Assembly (NCBI RefSeq): GCF_004115975.1
Contig: NZ_SDDZ01000016.1
Location: 1-64,000, forward strand
Length of the DNA: 64,000 nucleotides
Direction: 5' to 3'
Source: Gelidibacter gilvus
GTDB lineage: Bacteria > Bacteroidota > Bacteroidia > Flavobacteriales > Flavobacteriaceae
Positions 8,364-18,311 of this stretch are shown one piece after another (the first letter of the stretch is position 1; each line of letters starts with the position of its first letter). The notes under the pieces were generated by a model. That model was not told the DNA's origin. It was given only the letters and a program-made list of their open reading frames with translations, and made no database searches. The translations under genes and the position numbers were made by a program.

Positions 8364-8816
8364 ATGAAAGCAGTTATCCAAAGAGTTTCTAATGCAAGTG
8401 TCACCATTGACCATAAACAAGTGGCATCCATTAATTCGGGTTTACTGATTTTGTTGGGTATCGTCAATGAAGATACTCAAGAAGACATTCAATGGCTGAC
8501 CAGAAAAATTGCCAATCTTCGTATTTTTGAAGATGAAAATGGGGTGATGAATCGCTCGCTAATTGAAGTTGATGGTGATGCCATTGTCGTCAGCCAGTTT
8601 ACACTCCACGCCTCCACTAAAAAGGGCAACAGGCCAAGTTATATCAAAGCGGCAAAACCCGATGTCGCAATTCCCTTATATGAAAGTTTCATAAAACAGA
8701 TGCAAGAAGATCTCAGTAAGAAAGTGCAAACAGGTCAATTTGGTGCAGACATGAAAGTGCAACTCATAAACGATGGTCCAGTAACCATAATTATCGATTC
8801 CAAGAATGTTGAGTAA
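8364..8816 (+). CDS. dtd: D-aminoacyl-tRNA deacylase
   Basis: A 150-residue enzyme that hydrolyses D-amino acids, and glycine mischarged on tRNA-Ala, from tRNA. It starts MKAVIQRVSNASVTID. It has the cross-subunit active-site motifs SQFTL and NDGPVT; the usual form of the second is NGPVT. The length is standard for the family. Confidence 0.95.
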   Translation: MKAVIQRVSNASVTIDHKQVASINSGLLILLGIVNEDTQEDIQWLTRKIANLRIFEDENGVMNRSLIEVDGDAIVVSQFTLHASTKKGNRPSYIKAAKPDVAIPLYESFIKQMQEDLSKKVQTGQFGADMKVQLINDGPVTIIIDSKNVE

Positions 8817-8867
8817 TCATTTTGACATGTCCTAAAAAAGACTACTTTAGCCTATTAACATGACCCC

Positions 8868-10787
8868 ATGATCAAAATTTACCGCTTAATTTTTGTTCTG
8901 GTTTTTCCTATACTCTGTTTTGCACAGGAGGATAAACTATTGAACTCCCAAACCATCCCTTCTACTTTAAGGGAAAATGCGAATGCCGTCGTGAGATGGG
9001 ATGATTCACAAATTGAAGTTAAGGCTCCCAATAAAATGGTCCATACCAACAAACGGATTGTGACCATTTTGAATTCTTCCGGAAACTCTAAAGTCAACGC
9101 TTATTTGGGATATGATAAAGGAATTTCCATCAAAAAAATGGAAGCACGGATTTTTGATGCCCAAGGAAAAGAGATCAAAAAAATAAAGAGGAACGATTTT
9201 GAAGATGTCAGCGCAGTTGATGGCGGCACACTTTATTCAGACAGTCGCGTTAAATATCTAAGATATACCCCAATTGACTATCCTTACACCGTGCTTTTTG
9301 AGACCGAGGTTGAATACAGTTATACGGCTTACATAAGAAGATGGAAACCTATAGAAGGGTTTGCCACCAGTACTGAAAACAGCCGCTACGTGTTTCGTTA
9401 TGATGCTTCCAACGAATTAAATAAATCTGAGACCAACTTTGAGAGCTTTGGCGTTATAAATCAATCCAAGCCTGGCGAAATCCATTATGAAGCCAACAAT
9501 CTTAAAGCTATTGTATATGAAGCGTACAGCCCCAACCTCAAAGATATAACTCCCTACGCCATGCTCAATTTAAAAAACTTCTCCTATGAAGGTTATTTTG
9601 GCAGTTCAAATGATTGGGAAGGTTTAGGGAAATGGATGCATGAACAATTGCTGTTGGGAAGAACTCGCGTTTCTGATAAGACCAAAAATGAAATAAACGC
9701 TTTGGTGGCAGGTCTGGATGATCCGCTAGACAAGGCGAAAGTGGTGTATCAATATGTTCAGAATAACACAAGATATATCAGTGTTCAAGAAGGTATTGGG
9801 GGCATCCAACCTATTGATGCACTAAAAGTTGATGAGGTAAAATATGGCGATTGCAAAGGACTTTCCAACTATACCAAAGCCCTATTGGATCTTGTTGGTG
9901 TTGAATCCTATTATACAAGAGTTTTTGCGTCACCCGATAATTTAGTGGATATCAATAAGGATTTTGTCTCTTTTCTTGGGCAATCAAATCATGTCATTTT
10001 AAATCTTCCTTATCAAGGAACAAATATCTGGTTGGAATGCACAAGTCAAACCTCACCCTTTGGATATAGTGCCAATTTTACGGACGACCGAAATGTTTTT
10101 GTGATCAGGCCTGATGGCGGTGAAGTTATCCGAACCAAAATTTATACTGCTGCAGAAAATCTATTGGATACCAAAGCAAATATCGTCTTGACAGAAGATG
10201 GTGATATTGAAGCTAAAATCAATCTAAATTCCTACGGTACCCAATATGGCCATCACGTGGGGATTCAATACAGAACCTTAAAAGATCAAACACTTCATTA
10301 TAAAGATTATTGGAGCTATATCCATAATGTAGATATTCTTTCAATGAATTACAACAACGATAAAGACACGATAATGTTTACTGAAAACATTGAACTGACT
10401 GCAAAAAAATATGCCTCAAAAACAGGTGATCGCTTGCTGTTGAGTCCAAATTTCTTCAATGTGCTTTCCAATGTGCCAACGCGTTACAGAGAAAGAAAAC
10501 TGCCGTTTGAAATAGAACGCGGTTTTCATGATATGGATGAATATGTTATTTCCATCCCAGAAAACTTTGAAGTTGAAGCACTTCAAAATGACGTCCTTAT
10601 TGAAAATAAATTCGGAAAATACAACTATTCCATTTCTAAAATGGACGACCATACCTTACTGTTCAAACGCAGTTTTATTTTGAATAAAGGTCATTATGTC
10701 AACACCGATTATGAGGATTTCAGGAATTTTTATTTAGAAGTTGTTAAACAAGACCAATCAAGAATTATCCTTATTAAAAAATCTTAG
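8868..10787 (+). CDS. DUF3857 and transglutaminase-like secreted protein
   Basis: A 639-residue exported protein with a signal peptide ending CFAQ. A DUF3857 beta-rich domain (about 50-210) is followed by a transglutaminase-like core with YGDCKG (C329) and SNHVILNL (H375), and a C-terminal DUF2569/DUF3858-like beta region. The cysteine and histidine of a papain-like triad are present, so it may be an active periplasmic or surface enzyme; no substrate is known. Its paralogue follows after four bases. Confidence 0.8.
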   Translation: MIKIYRLIFVLVFPILCFAQEDKLLNSQTIPSTLRENANAVVRWDDSQIEVKAPNKMVHTNKRIVTILNSSGNSKVNAYLGYDKGISIKKMEARIFDAQGKEIKKIKRNDFEDVSAVDGGTLYSDSRVKYLRYTPIDYPYTVLFETEVEYSYTAYIRRWKPIEGFATSTENSRYVFRYDASNELNKSETNFESFGVINQSKPGEIHYEANNLKAIVYEAYSPNLKDITPYAMLNLKNFSYEGYFGSSNDWEGLGKWMHEQLLLGRTRVSDKTKNEINALVAGLDDPLDKAKVVYQYVQNNTRYISVQEGIGGIQPIDALKVDEVKYGDCKGLSNYTKALLDLVGVESYYTRVFASPDNLVDINKDFVSFLGQSNHVILNLPYQGTNIWLECTSQTSPFGYSANFTDDRNVFVIRPDGGEVIRTKIYTAAENLLDTKANIVLTEDGDIEAKINLNSYGTQYGHHVGIQYRTLKDQTLHYKDYWSYIHNVDILSMNYNNDKDTIMFTENIELTAKKYASKTGDRLLLSPNFFNVLSNVPTRYRERKLPFEIERGFHDMDEYVISIPENFEVEALQNDVLIENKFGKYNYSISKMDDHTLLFKRSFILNKGHYVNTDYEDFRNFYLEVVKQDQSRIILIKKS

Positions 10788-10791
10788 CCTC

Positions 10792-12804
10792 ATGAAAAAA
10801 ATCGCCTACCTGTTTATTTTTATCGCTTTTAACTGGACCAACGCCCAAGATTACCGATTCGGAAAGGTGTCCAAGGATGAACTTCAAGAATCCGCATATC
10901 CCGGAGATCCTGAAGCAAATGCCGCAATTCTATACCTGAATCAAAAAACATATTACAATTACGTGCAAAATGAAGGTTTTGTACAAATTACAGAAGTCTA
11001 TAAGCGCATAAAAATCTATAATAAAGATGGTTTTGATTGGGCTACTGAAGAGATCGAATTAAGAGATGACGGTTCTAAACGAGAATCTGTGGTGAGTTTA
11101 AAAGCGGTAACCTACACCTTGGAGAATGGGAAGATAGAGGCGACCAAATTGAAGAAGGATGGCATGTTTGACGAAAAAAACAATAAATATTGGAAAACCT
11201 CAAAGTTTACCATGCCAAATATTAAAGATGGATGTGTGTTAGAATTTGAATATAAGATTACTTCTCCATACATAAGCATACGCGATATTAATTTGCAATA
11301 TGGCATTCCAATAAAGGAATTGGATATGTACGTCAGAATTCCTGAATATTTTAATTTTAATAAATATGTGAATCCAAGAGCAACATACATCCCAAATATT
11401 ACTAATTCAGAGGTAATGAGGACGGAGGTGCTTCATCTTAAAAACACTGGAATTGGGGCTAACGGATTTGTTAAATCGAACAATTCAAGTGAAAATTGGG
11501 AGTTCAAAGAAAACAAAACGGAAATAAAACTTAAGAATGCACCTGCGCTTAAAATCGAGAATTATGTCAGCAATCTAAATACCTATAGGACCAAATTAAT
11601 ATGGGAATATGCATTTTCTAAGGAAGCAAATGGCCTAATTACAAATTATGCGTCCACTTGGGATCAGGTTACAAAAACAATTTTTGATGACAGCGGCTTT
11701 GGAGGGCAGTTAAAACAGACCAATTATTTTGAAGAGGATATTTCAGCGTTGATCAAAGGTGTTGCCAATGATTCTGAAAAAATCAACCTTATTTATAATT
11801 TTGTAAAATCGAAAGTGAAGTGGAATGACTATAATGGTTATACGACAGATAATGGTGTGAAAAAGGCCTATAAAGAAGGTGTTGGCAACGTAGCGGACAT
11901 CAATCTAATGCTCACTGCCATGTTGCGTTATGCCAAAATAAATGCTAATCCCATGTTGGTCAGTACAAGAAGTAATGACATTCCGGTATTTCCTGCTACT
12001 GGTGGCTTTAATTATGTTGTTTCTGCCGTAGAAGTACTTAACGATGTCATTATTTTGGACGCCACCGATAAGTTTTCAACCCCCAATGTGCTTCCAGTAA
12101 GAGCAATTAATTGGCAAGGTAGAATCATTAGAGAGGCGGGCACATCAGCTTGGTTCGATCTTAGTCCTAAAGAAACAGTCAAAGAGAATACGTCCTTAAA
12201 TGCGAAAATTAATGAGGATCTTTCTATTGAGGGTAAGGTCAGAGGACAAATGACCTCATTTGCGGCTAAGAATTTTAGGAGTAAATATGAGAATTTCAAT
12301 ACCGAAGAAAAATTGAAGGCTCTTGAAAAGGATAAGGGCGAGATAGAAGTGTCGAATTATGAAGTTACTGATATGGAGGTAATAGATAAACCGATCATGT
12401 ATGTTTATGATTATAATCTGAAGAATGGCCTAGAGCAAATAGGCGATAAAGTATTTCTAACCCCAATGCTGTTTTTTGCGCCAAAGGAAAATCCGTTTAA
12501 GGAAGATAAAAGAGAATATCCAATTGATTTTATATATGCATTTAACGATAGATACATTATTAATGTGATCGTTCCTGACGGCTATGCTGTGGAGTCCATC
12601 CCGGAGAGTTACGTGGTTCAATTCCAAGGAAATGCAGGAGAGTTTAAGTATGTTGCAAAGGTAAATGGTAAGATGTTACAGTTTTTAATTTCCTTAGATT
12701 TGAATCAGTCCTTCATTCTTCCGGATGAATATGCTAATTTCAAGCAATTCTATCAGGGCATCACAGAAAAGCAAACAGAGAAAGTAGTACTTAAAAAAAT
12801 ATAA
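10792..12804 (+). CDS. DUF3857 paralogue with a degenerate transglutaminase site
   Basis: A 670-residue exported protein beginning MKKIAYLFIFIAFNWTNAQ. An upstream in-frame ATG at 10741 lies inside the preceding gene and would hide the signal peptide. The domain order repeats that of the previous gene. At the transglutaminase site the cysteine position reads GNVADIN (A368) and the histidine position FNYVV (Y408), so catalysis is unlikely. It may act as a binding partner of its neighbour. Confidence 0.8.
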   Translation: MKKIAYLFIFIAFNWTNAQDYRFGKVSKDELQESAYPGDPEANAAILYLNQKTYYNYVQNEGFVQITEVYKRIKIYNKDGFDWATEEIELRDDGSKRESVVSLKAVTYTLENGKIEATKLKKDGMFDEKNNKYWKTSKFTMPNIKDGCVLEFEYKITSPYISIRDINLQYGIPIKELDMYVRIPEYFNFNKYVNPRATYIPNITNSEVMRTEVLHLKNTGIGANGFVKSNNSSENWEFKENKTEIKLKNAPALKIENYVSNLNTYRTKLIWEYAFSKEANGLITNYASTWDQVTKTIFDDSGFGGQLKQTNYFEEDISALIKGVANDSEKINLIYNFVKSKVKWNDYNGYTTDNGVKKAYKEGVGNVADINLMLTAMLRYAKINANPMLVSTRSNDIPVFPATGGFNYVVSAVEVLNDVIILDATDKFSTPNVLPVRAINWQGRIIREAGTSAWFDLSPKETVKENTSLNAKINEDLSIEGKVRGQMTSFAAKNFRSKYENFNTEEKLKALEKDKGEIEVSNYEVTDMEVIDKPIMYVYDYNLKNGLEQIGDKVFLTPMLFFAPKENPFKEDKREYPIDFIYAFNDRYIINVIVPDGYAVESIPESYVVQFQGNAGEFKYVAKVNGKMLQFLISLDLNQSFILPDEYANFKQFYQGITEKQTEKVVLKKI

Positions 12805-12805
12805 A

Positions 12806-13132
12806 ATGGAACTTAAAAACTCACAAAAGATAGTAGATGATTGGATCAAAACACATGGCGTCCGATATTTTAATGAGTTGACCAACATGGCACAGCTTAC
12901 CGAAGAAGTAGGTGAAGTTGCCAGGATTATTGCGCGTCGATATGGCGAACAGAGTGAAAAAGAAAGTGACAAAGACAAGGATCTTGGTGAGGAATTGGCA
13001 GATGTAGTCTTCGTCGTTCTGTGCTTGGCCAACCAAACGGGAATTGATCTTCAGGCTGCTTTTGACAAAAAAATGGACTTAAAAACAAAGCGGGATCACG
13101 ACAGGCATCATGGGAATGAGAAGTTGAAATGA
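12806..13132 (+). CDS. MazG-like nucleotide pyrophosphohydrolase
   Basis: A 108-residue all-alpha NTP-PPase. It shows the metal-binding EEVGEVAR and the second acidic motif GEELADVV, as in MazG and dCTPase-like proteins. It likely removes pyrophosphate from noncanonical nucleoside triphosphates. It starts one base after the stop of the preceding gene, so it is probably cotranscribed. The carboxyl end is rich in His and Lys. Confidence 0.85.
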   Translation: MELKNSQKIVDDWIKTHGVRYFNELTNMAQLTEEVGEVARIIARRYGEQSEKESDKDKDLGEELADVVFVVLCLANQTGIDLQAAFDKKMDLKTKRDHDRHHGNEKLK

Positions 13133-13137
13133 TTTTT

Positions 13138-13338
13138 ATGAATTATGAGTTATGAGTTAGGAGTTAGGAGTTATGAGTGATGAGTGATGAGTTTTTGAAG
13201 ATGTAAATTATTCTTTTCATCAATCGTCAATCCACAATCCACAATCCACAATCGTAAATCGTTCTAAGGTTTCCTTTGTGAAACTTCGTGCTTCTTTGTG
13301 TCACTTTGTGGAATAGCTTTTCTATTTTCGCAAATCGC
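13138..13338. repeat. Word-iterated intergenic sequence before aroA
   Basis: The spacer is built from near-identical short words: ATGAGTTAGGAGTT (13138-13193), then CAATCCACAATCCACAAT (13220-13260). Then comes a stretch with CTTTGTG and ACTTCGTG words (13263-13317), and finally CGCAAATCGCAAATC. I see no gene in it. Confidence 0.75.
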
Positions 13339-13428
13339 AAATCCCGCTTTCGCAAAAGCTGCGGACGGGCAGGCAAAAATCGTAAATCCCGCCTTCGCAA
13401 AAGCTGCGGACGGGCAGGCAAAAATCGT
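13339..13428. repeat. 45-bp tandem repeat, two copies
   Basis: Two copies of a 45-base unit (13339-13383 and 13384-13428) differ at one base. Each contains CCCGC(t/c)TTCGCAAAAGC, then TGCGGACGGGCAGGC and AAAAATCGT. It is the same element family as at 4242-4345. It is open in the aroA frame, which can mislead start calling. Confidence 0.9.
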
Positions 13429-13456
13429 AAATCAAAAATCATCAATCGTCAATCCC

Positions 13457-14719
13457 ATGTTGTTAGCTCTTCACAAATCTACCATCGTAGAAAATCCTCC
13501 AAAAATAGTCATCACAGGTTCAAAAAGTGAGTCGAATAGATTGTTATTGTTGCAAGCACTTTATCCGGAATTACAGATTCTAAATGTCTCCAATTCCGAC
13601 GATTCCGAAGTGATGCAAAAAGCATTAAAATCAACTTCAAACCTTATTGATATCTCTCATGCAGGTACTGCCATGCGTTTTTTAACCGCTTTTTTTGCCA
13701 CACAAGAAGGAAGGGAAATAACTATTACAGGTTCTGACAGAATGAAGGAGCGACCAATACAAGTGTTGGTTGAGGCCTTAAATGCCTTAGGAGCCGATAT
13801 TTCCTATTTGGAAACGGAAGGTTGTCCACCTTTAAAAATCAACGGGAAGTTGTTGTCAAAAGAACACGTGTCTTTAAAAGCCAATGTGAGCAGTCAATAT
13901 ATTTCTGCGTTATTATTGATTGCCCCAAAATTAAAAAACGGATTGGAATTGACCTTAGAGGGTGAAATCACATCCGTACCTTATATTAATATGACCTTGG
14001 ATTTACTCGATCAAATTGGAGTTAAAACCAGTTTCGAGAATAATAAAATAAATATTAGTCCGCTTGAAACCCTGAACGCGCATCAACAACCGTTAACGGT
14101 AGAAAGCGATTGGTCTTCGGCATCTTATTTTTACAGTATTGTGGCATTAAGTCCCGTGGGAACTGAAATCACCTTATCCTCCTACAAAAAAGATAGTTTG
14201 CAGGGCGATTCAGTTCTGTCAGAAATCTATACGGATTTTGGTGTAGAAACTAAATTTGGCGAGAATGCCATAACTCTTTTAAAGAAAGCTGAATGCCAGC
14301 TGAAAACTATCACTTGCGAGCTTAAAAACGCGCCAGATATTGCTCAAACCATTGCCGTAACCTCTTTTGGACTCGGAATAGGCTGTTTTTTAACAGGTTT
14401 ACATACGCTAAAAATAAAAGAAACGGACAGACTTGTAGCTCTAAAAACGGAACTTGAAAAGTTAGGCGCACAGGTTTCCATAACTGAAAACAGTTTGTCG
14501 CTAGAACCTAATCAATTGTTTTCGTCTGAAGCTAAAGCCCAGTCAAATAAAGGGTTGGGAGAGGTTATAGCTACTTATCATGATCACAGAATGGCCATGG
14601 CATTTGCCCCTTTAGGGCTCAAAACAAATCTCCAGATTGAAGATGCGATGGTGGTTTCAAAATCCTATCCCACCTTCTGGGATGACCTCAAAACTGTAGG
14701 ATTTAAAATAACAAAATAA
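13457..14719 (+). CDS. aroA: 3-phosphoshikimate 1-carboxyvinyltransferase
   Basis: EPSP synthase joins shikimate 3-phosphate and PEP in the shikimate pathway. The 420-residue form starts MLLALHKSTIVENPPK and continues with the substrate-binding KSESNR. The HAGTAMRF and KERP motifs and the C-terminal ATYHDHRMAMA follow. The frame stays open upstream to 13298, but that part translates the tandem repeat (PAFAKAADGQAKIVN twice), so I start at 13457. The gene is distant from the pheA operon. Confidence 0.9.
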   Translation: MLLALHKSTIVENPPKIVITGSKSESNRLLLLQALYPELQILNVSNSDDSEVMQKALKSTSNLIDISHAGTAMRFLTAFFATQEGREITITGSDRMKERPIQVLVEALNALGADISYLETEGCPPLKINGKLLSKEHVSLKANVSSQYISALLLIAPKLKNGLELTLEGEITSVPYINMTLDLLDQIGVKTSFENNKINISPLETLNAHQQPLTVESDWSSASYFYSIVALSPVGTEITLSSYKKDSLQGDSVLSEIYTDFGVETKFGENAITLLKKAECQLKTITCELKNAPDIAQTIAVTSFGLGIGCFLTGLHTLKIKETDRLVALKTELEKLGAQVSITENSLSLEPNQLFSSEAKAQSNKGLGEVIATYHDHRMAMAFAPLGLKTNLQIEDAMVVSKSYPTFWDDLKTVGFKITK

Positions 14720-14734
14720 TAAACGGTCATTTAC

Positions 14735-14766
14735 TTGACAAGGCCTACTTTGAGATTGTATCTTTG
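14735..14766 (+). promoter_or_regulatory. Candidate promoter of queA
   Basis: TTG at 14735-14737 and a perfect TATCTTTG at 14759-14766 are 21 bases apart. The predicted transcript would have a 5' untranslated region of about 125 bases, in which I see no clear structure. Confidence 0.45.
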
Positions 14767-14898
14767 CAGCCTGCAAAAATCTATACAAATCGAGCTATGA
14801 AACACTTATAACTAGGTTTTAAAGGAATGATTTGATAGAAAAGGGTATTCTTAAGATTTGTTGGCAAACAGATCTGATCATTAAAAACACATAAATAC

Positions 14899-15948
14899 AT
14901 GAAATTATCCCACTTTAATTTTAAACTTCCTGAAGAATTATTGGCTGAGCATCCAACAGAAATTAGAGATGAATCCCGTTTGATGGTTTTGGATCGAAAA
15001 AAACAAACTATTGAGCACAAAACTTTTAAGGATATCATTGACTATTTTGATGAAGGAGACGTCATGGTTCTTAATAACACAAAGGTTTTTCCAGCCCGTT
15101 TATACGGTAATAAAGAAAAAACAGGAGCAAGAATTGAAGTCTTTTTATTAAGAGAACTTAATGAAGAACAACGTTTATGGGATGTTTTGGTTGATCCGGC
15201 CCGAAAAATACGAATTGGTAACAAGCTGTATTTTGGAGATGATGAAACTTTAGTGGCTGAGGTGATTGACAATACAACATCCAGAGGACGTACTTTGCGT
15301 TTTCTTTACGACGGGTCTTATAAAGAATTTCGTCAAAAATTGACATTACTTGGAGAAACACCACTTCCTAAATATATCAAAAGAGAGGTAGAGCCAGAAG
15401 ATGAGGAGCGCTACCAAACTATTTTCGCAAAAAACGAAGGCGCAGTTGCTGCTCCAACCGCAGGTTTGCATTTTTCTAAACATCTATTAAAACGTTTGGA
15501 AATTAAGGGTATCGAGTTTGCTGAGGTCACACTTCATGTTGGCTTGGGAACTTTTAATCCAGTTGAAGTAGAAGATTTGTCTAAGCATAAAATGGACAGT
15601 GAAGAAGCTTTTGTTACCCAACAAGCTGCGGATATTGTTAATGATGCCAAAACTCGTAAAAAAAGAGTGTGTGCTGTAGGTACAACTGCCATGAGAGCTA
15701 TTGAAAGTTCAGTATCATCAAGTGGAACGCTGAATGAGTTTTCAGGCTGGACCAATAAATTCATTTTTCCACCTTATGAGTTTAGCATTGCCAACTGCAT
15801 GATTACGAATTTTCATACACCAAAATCTACTTTATTGATGATGGCTTCTGCTTTTGCAGGCCATGATTTCATCAAGAAGGCTTACGATGAGGCTATTAAG
15901 GAAAAATACCGTTTCTATACTTATGGGGACGCGATGTTGATTATTTAA
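14899..15948 (+). CDS. queA: S-adenosylmethionine:tRNA ribosyltransferase-isomerase
   Basis: A 349-residue enzyme of queuosine synthesis that moves the ribosyl part of SAM to the 7-deazaguanine of tRNA. Family motifs are [30 protein letters not shown] and [12 protein letters not shown]. Length and start are normal. A terminator follows. Confidence 0.95.
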   Translation: MKLSHFNFKLPEELLAEHPTEIRDESRLMVLDRKKQTIEHKTFKDIIDYFDEGDVMVLNNTKVFPARLYGNKEKTGARIEVFLLRELNEEQRLWDVLVDPARKIRIGNKLYFGDDETLVAEVIDNTTSRGRTLRFLYDGSYKEFRQKLTLLGETPLPKYIKREVEPEDEERYQTIFAKNEGAVAAPTAGLHFSKHLLKRLEIKGIEFAEVTLHVGLGTFNPVEVEDLSKHKMDSEEAFVTQQAADIVNDAKTRKKRVCAVGTTAMRAIESSVSSSGTLNEFSGWTNKFIFPPYEFSIANCMITNFHTPKSTLLMMASAFAGHDFIKKAYDEAIKEKYRFYTYGDAMLII

Positions 15949-15970
15949 TTAGCAGATTGATAGAAATACG

Positions 15971-16001
15971 GCCTCATCTTTTTGGATGGGGCTTTTTTTT
16001 T
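15971..16001 (+). terminator. Terminator after queA
   Basis: GCCTCATC and GATGGGGC form an eight-pair stem with a TTTTTG loop, followed by eight or more T. Confidence 0.85.
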
Positions 16002-16002
16002 A

Positions 16003-16100
16003 GTCGGCAGTCTGCAGTAGGCAGTAGGCAGTCAGCAGTTTGACAGTCAGTTGAAATTTGAAATTCAATTTCAATTTCGAATTCAACTTCAATTTCAACC
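16003..16100. repeat. Word-iterated hairpin sequence before rlmN
   Basis: The first half repeats GCAGTnnGCAGT words (GCAGTAGGCAGTAGGCAGT). The second half, 16050-16099, repeats TTGAAATTTGAAATT followed by its complement AATTTCAATTTCGAATTC. It can fold into a long imperfect hairpin. No gene lies inside. The same TTGAAATT words flank the four-helix-bundle gene at 31359. Confidence 0.7.
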
Positions 16101-16152
16101 AGACTTTCTCAAATTATACCCTGACCTTGTCTCATATCGTCAATCCTTTCAT

Positions 16153-16160
16153 TATTTTTG
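16153..16160 (+). promoter_or_regulatory. -7 box TATTTTTG before rlmN
   Basis: TATTTTTG fits TAnnTTTG and ends eight bases before the rlmN ATG, so the mRNA would be leaderless or nearly so. The -33 element is not clear. Confidence 0.4.
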
Positions 16161-16168
16161 CATCAGCA

Positions 16169-17209
16169 ATGGAAACAATTAAAAAAGACATACGCGCATT
16201 ATCGAAAGAGCAACTTCGTGAATTTTTCGTCTCACAAGGCGATAAGGATTTTAGAGGTAATCAGGTCTATGAATGGCTGTGGAACAAAGGCGCCCACAAG
16301 TTTGAGGACATGACCAACATCTCTAAAGAAACACGACAGATGTTGGAAGAAAATTTTGTCATCAACCATATTGAAGTGGACCAGATGCAACGCAGCAATG
16401 ACGGCACCATTAAAAATGCAGTACGCCTGCATGATGGTTTAATAGTCGAATCTGTTTTGATTCCAACAAAGAAACGTACCACCGCCTGTGTGTCCTCGCA
16501 AGTTGGTTGTAGTCTCGACTGTAAATTCTGCGCTACCTCGCGACTTAAACGTATGCGGAACCTGAATCCTGATGAGATCTTTGATCAAGTTGTGGCTATT
16601 GACAAACAAAGTAGATTGTATTTCAATAAACCTTTGACGAACATCGTATTTATGGGTATGGGAGAACCTCTCATGAACTATAATAACGTATTGAAGGCTA
16701 TTGACAAGATTACCTCTCCAGAAGGTCTTGGCATGTCTCCTAAGCGAATTATCGTTTCAACTTCGGGCGTTCCTAAAATGATCAAGAAAATGGCCGATGA
16801 TGAGGTTAAATTTGGTCTTGCCGTTTCTTTGCATTCTGCAATTGATGAGATCCGTACCTCTATTATGCCATTTAATGCAACATTTCCACTGGCCGATTTA
16901 AGAGAGGCTTTAGAGCATTGGTATGCCAAGACAAAAAACCTCATTACCTATGAGTATGTGGTTTGGGATGGCATCAATGACACTAAAAAAGATGTGGAAG
17001 CCTTAATAGAATTCTGTAAATTCGCCCCCAGCAAAGTCAATTTAATTGAATACAACCCTATTGATGATGGCGAATTCCGACAAGCGGATAACGCTGCAAT
17101 TGATATGTACATCTCGATGTTGGAAGCAAACAATATTACCGTTACGGTAAGACGCTCAAGAGGCAAGGACATTGATGCCGCTTGTGGCCAGTTGGCAAAT
17201 AAGTCTTAA
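16169..17209 (+). CDS. rlmN: 23S rRNA/tRNA adenine-C2 methyltransferase RlmN
   Basis: A 346-residue radical-SAM enzyme that methylates C2 of A2503 in 23S rRNA and A37 of some tRNAs. The cluster motif is CSLDCKFC, with C114, C118 and C121. The C-terminal catalytic cysteine is in DIDAACGQL, and FMGMGEPLMN is the family SAM-contact motif. The frame is open upstream to 16058, but those residues (MKFNFNFEFN) only translate the word repeat, so the ATG at 16169 is chosen. Confidence 0.93.
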   Translation: METIKKDIRALSKEQLREFFVSQGDKDFRGNQVYEWLWNKGAHKFEDMTNISKETRQMLEENFVINHIEVDQMQRSNDGTIKNAVRLHDGLIVESVLIPTKKRTTACVSSQVGCSLDCKFCATSRLKRMRNLNPDEIFDQVVAIDKQSRLYFNKPLTNIVFMGMGEPLMNYNNVLKAIDKITSPEGLGMSPKRIIVSTSGVPKMIKKMADDEVKFGLAVSLHSAIDEIRTSIMPFNATFPLADLREALEHWYAKTKNLITYEYVVWDGINDTKKDVEALIEFCKFAPSKVNLIEYNPIDDGEFRQADNAAIDMYISMLEANNITVTVRRSRGKDIDAACGQLANKS

Positions 17210-17333
17210 AAGAGCTTATTCCTATTTTATATGTTGAAATTATCACATAAAATTCAGCTTTCTGAAATTTTAGATAGTATATCATTCCCATTTTTAGTAC
17301 GTTTGTTATAGAAATCCGCATGACGACCTCCAT

Positions 17334-18311
17334 TTGAAAATTGACGAACAAATAAAGCAGCCCATTGCCTATGAAATGGAACTTTTCGAACAAAAGTTCC
17401 TACTTTCCATGTCTTCTAAAGTGGCGCTTTTAAATAGAATTACCACCTTTATCGTCAATAGAAAAGGCAAGCAAATGCGACCAATGTTTGTGTTTCTTGT
17501 CGCTAAAATGGTCAATAATGGCAATGTCAGCGAACGGACCTACAGAGGTGCTGCAGTCATAGAGTTGATTCATACAGCCACCTTGGTACATGATGATGTG
17601 GTAGACGATAGTAACAGAAGGCGTGGTTTCTTCTCCGTCAATGCCTTATGGAAAAACAAAATTGCCGTGCTTATTGGCGATTATCTATTGTCTAAAGGTT
17701 TACTGCTTTCCATTGATAATAACGATTTTGATTTGCTTAAAATAATTTCCGTAGCCGTCAGGGAAATGAGCGAAGGTGAGTTGCTGCAAATTGAAAAAGC
17801 ACGTCAATTGGACATCACCGAAGATGTTTACTACGAAATCATTCGACAAAAAACTGCGACGCTCATAGCTGCCTGTTGTAGTCTTGGTGCGGCTTCTGTA
17901 AAGCCTAACGCTCCGGATGTGGAAACCATGCGCAAATTTGGTGAACTCATCGGGATGGCATTTCAAATTAAAGATGATCTATTCGACTATGGCAATGAAG
18001 CCATCGGAAAGCCTACTGGTATTGATATTAAGGAACGTAAAATGACCCTCCCACTTATTTATGCCATTAATAATTCTACAAAAAAAGAAAAGTCTTGGTT
18101 GATCAATTCGGTCAAAAACCACAATAAAGACAGAAAGCGTGTTAAAGAAGTTATTGCATTTGTGAAAAGCAAAGGCGGATTGGAGTATGCTGTTTCTAAA
18201 ATGCTTGAATTTCAGGACGAAGCGTTATTACTTTTAAATGCTTATCCGGAATCACAATTTAAATCGTCTTTGCTACTCATGGTCAATTATGTGATTGACA
18301 GGAAGAAATAG
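17334..18311 (+). CDS. Trans-polyprenyl diphosphate synthase
   Basis: A 325-residue all-trans polyprenyl synthase, likely making the menaquinone side chain. The first aspartate motif is HDDVVDDSNRRRG and the second KDDLFDYG. The start is TTG at 17334, reading MKIDEQIKQPIAYEMELFEQKF. The next ATG (17376) would remove the first 14 residues, which resemble the family amino end. Chain length cannot be told from sequence alone. Confidence 0.88.
   Translation: MKIDEQIKQPIAYEMELFEQKFLLSMSSKVALLNRITTFIVNRKGKQMRPMFVFLVAKMVNNGNVSERTYRGAAVIELIHTATLVHDDVVDDSNRRRGFFSVNALWKNKIAVLIGDYLLSKGLLLSIDNNDFDLLKIISVAVREMSEGELLQIEKARQLDITEDVYYEIIRQKTATLIAACCSLGAASVKPNAPDVETMRKFGELIGMAFQIKDDLFDYGNEAIGKPTGIDIKERKMTLPLIYAINNSTKKEKSWLINSVKNHNKDRKRVKEVIAFVKSKGGLEYAVSKMLEFQDEALLLLNAYPESQFKSSLLLMVNYVIDRKK

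Noticed and set aside
13339-13428. CRISPR-like array
   Set aside because: Only two 45-base units with no spacers between them, and the same unit occurs elsewhere as a dispersed repeat.
13298-13456. Longer amino end for aroA
   Set aside because: These 53 codons translate a tandem repeat and word sequence; the family start is at 13457.
16058-16168. Longer amino end for rlmN
   Set aside because: The residues (MKFNFNFEFN) are translated TTCAATTT words; a promoter box lies between them and the chosen ATG.
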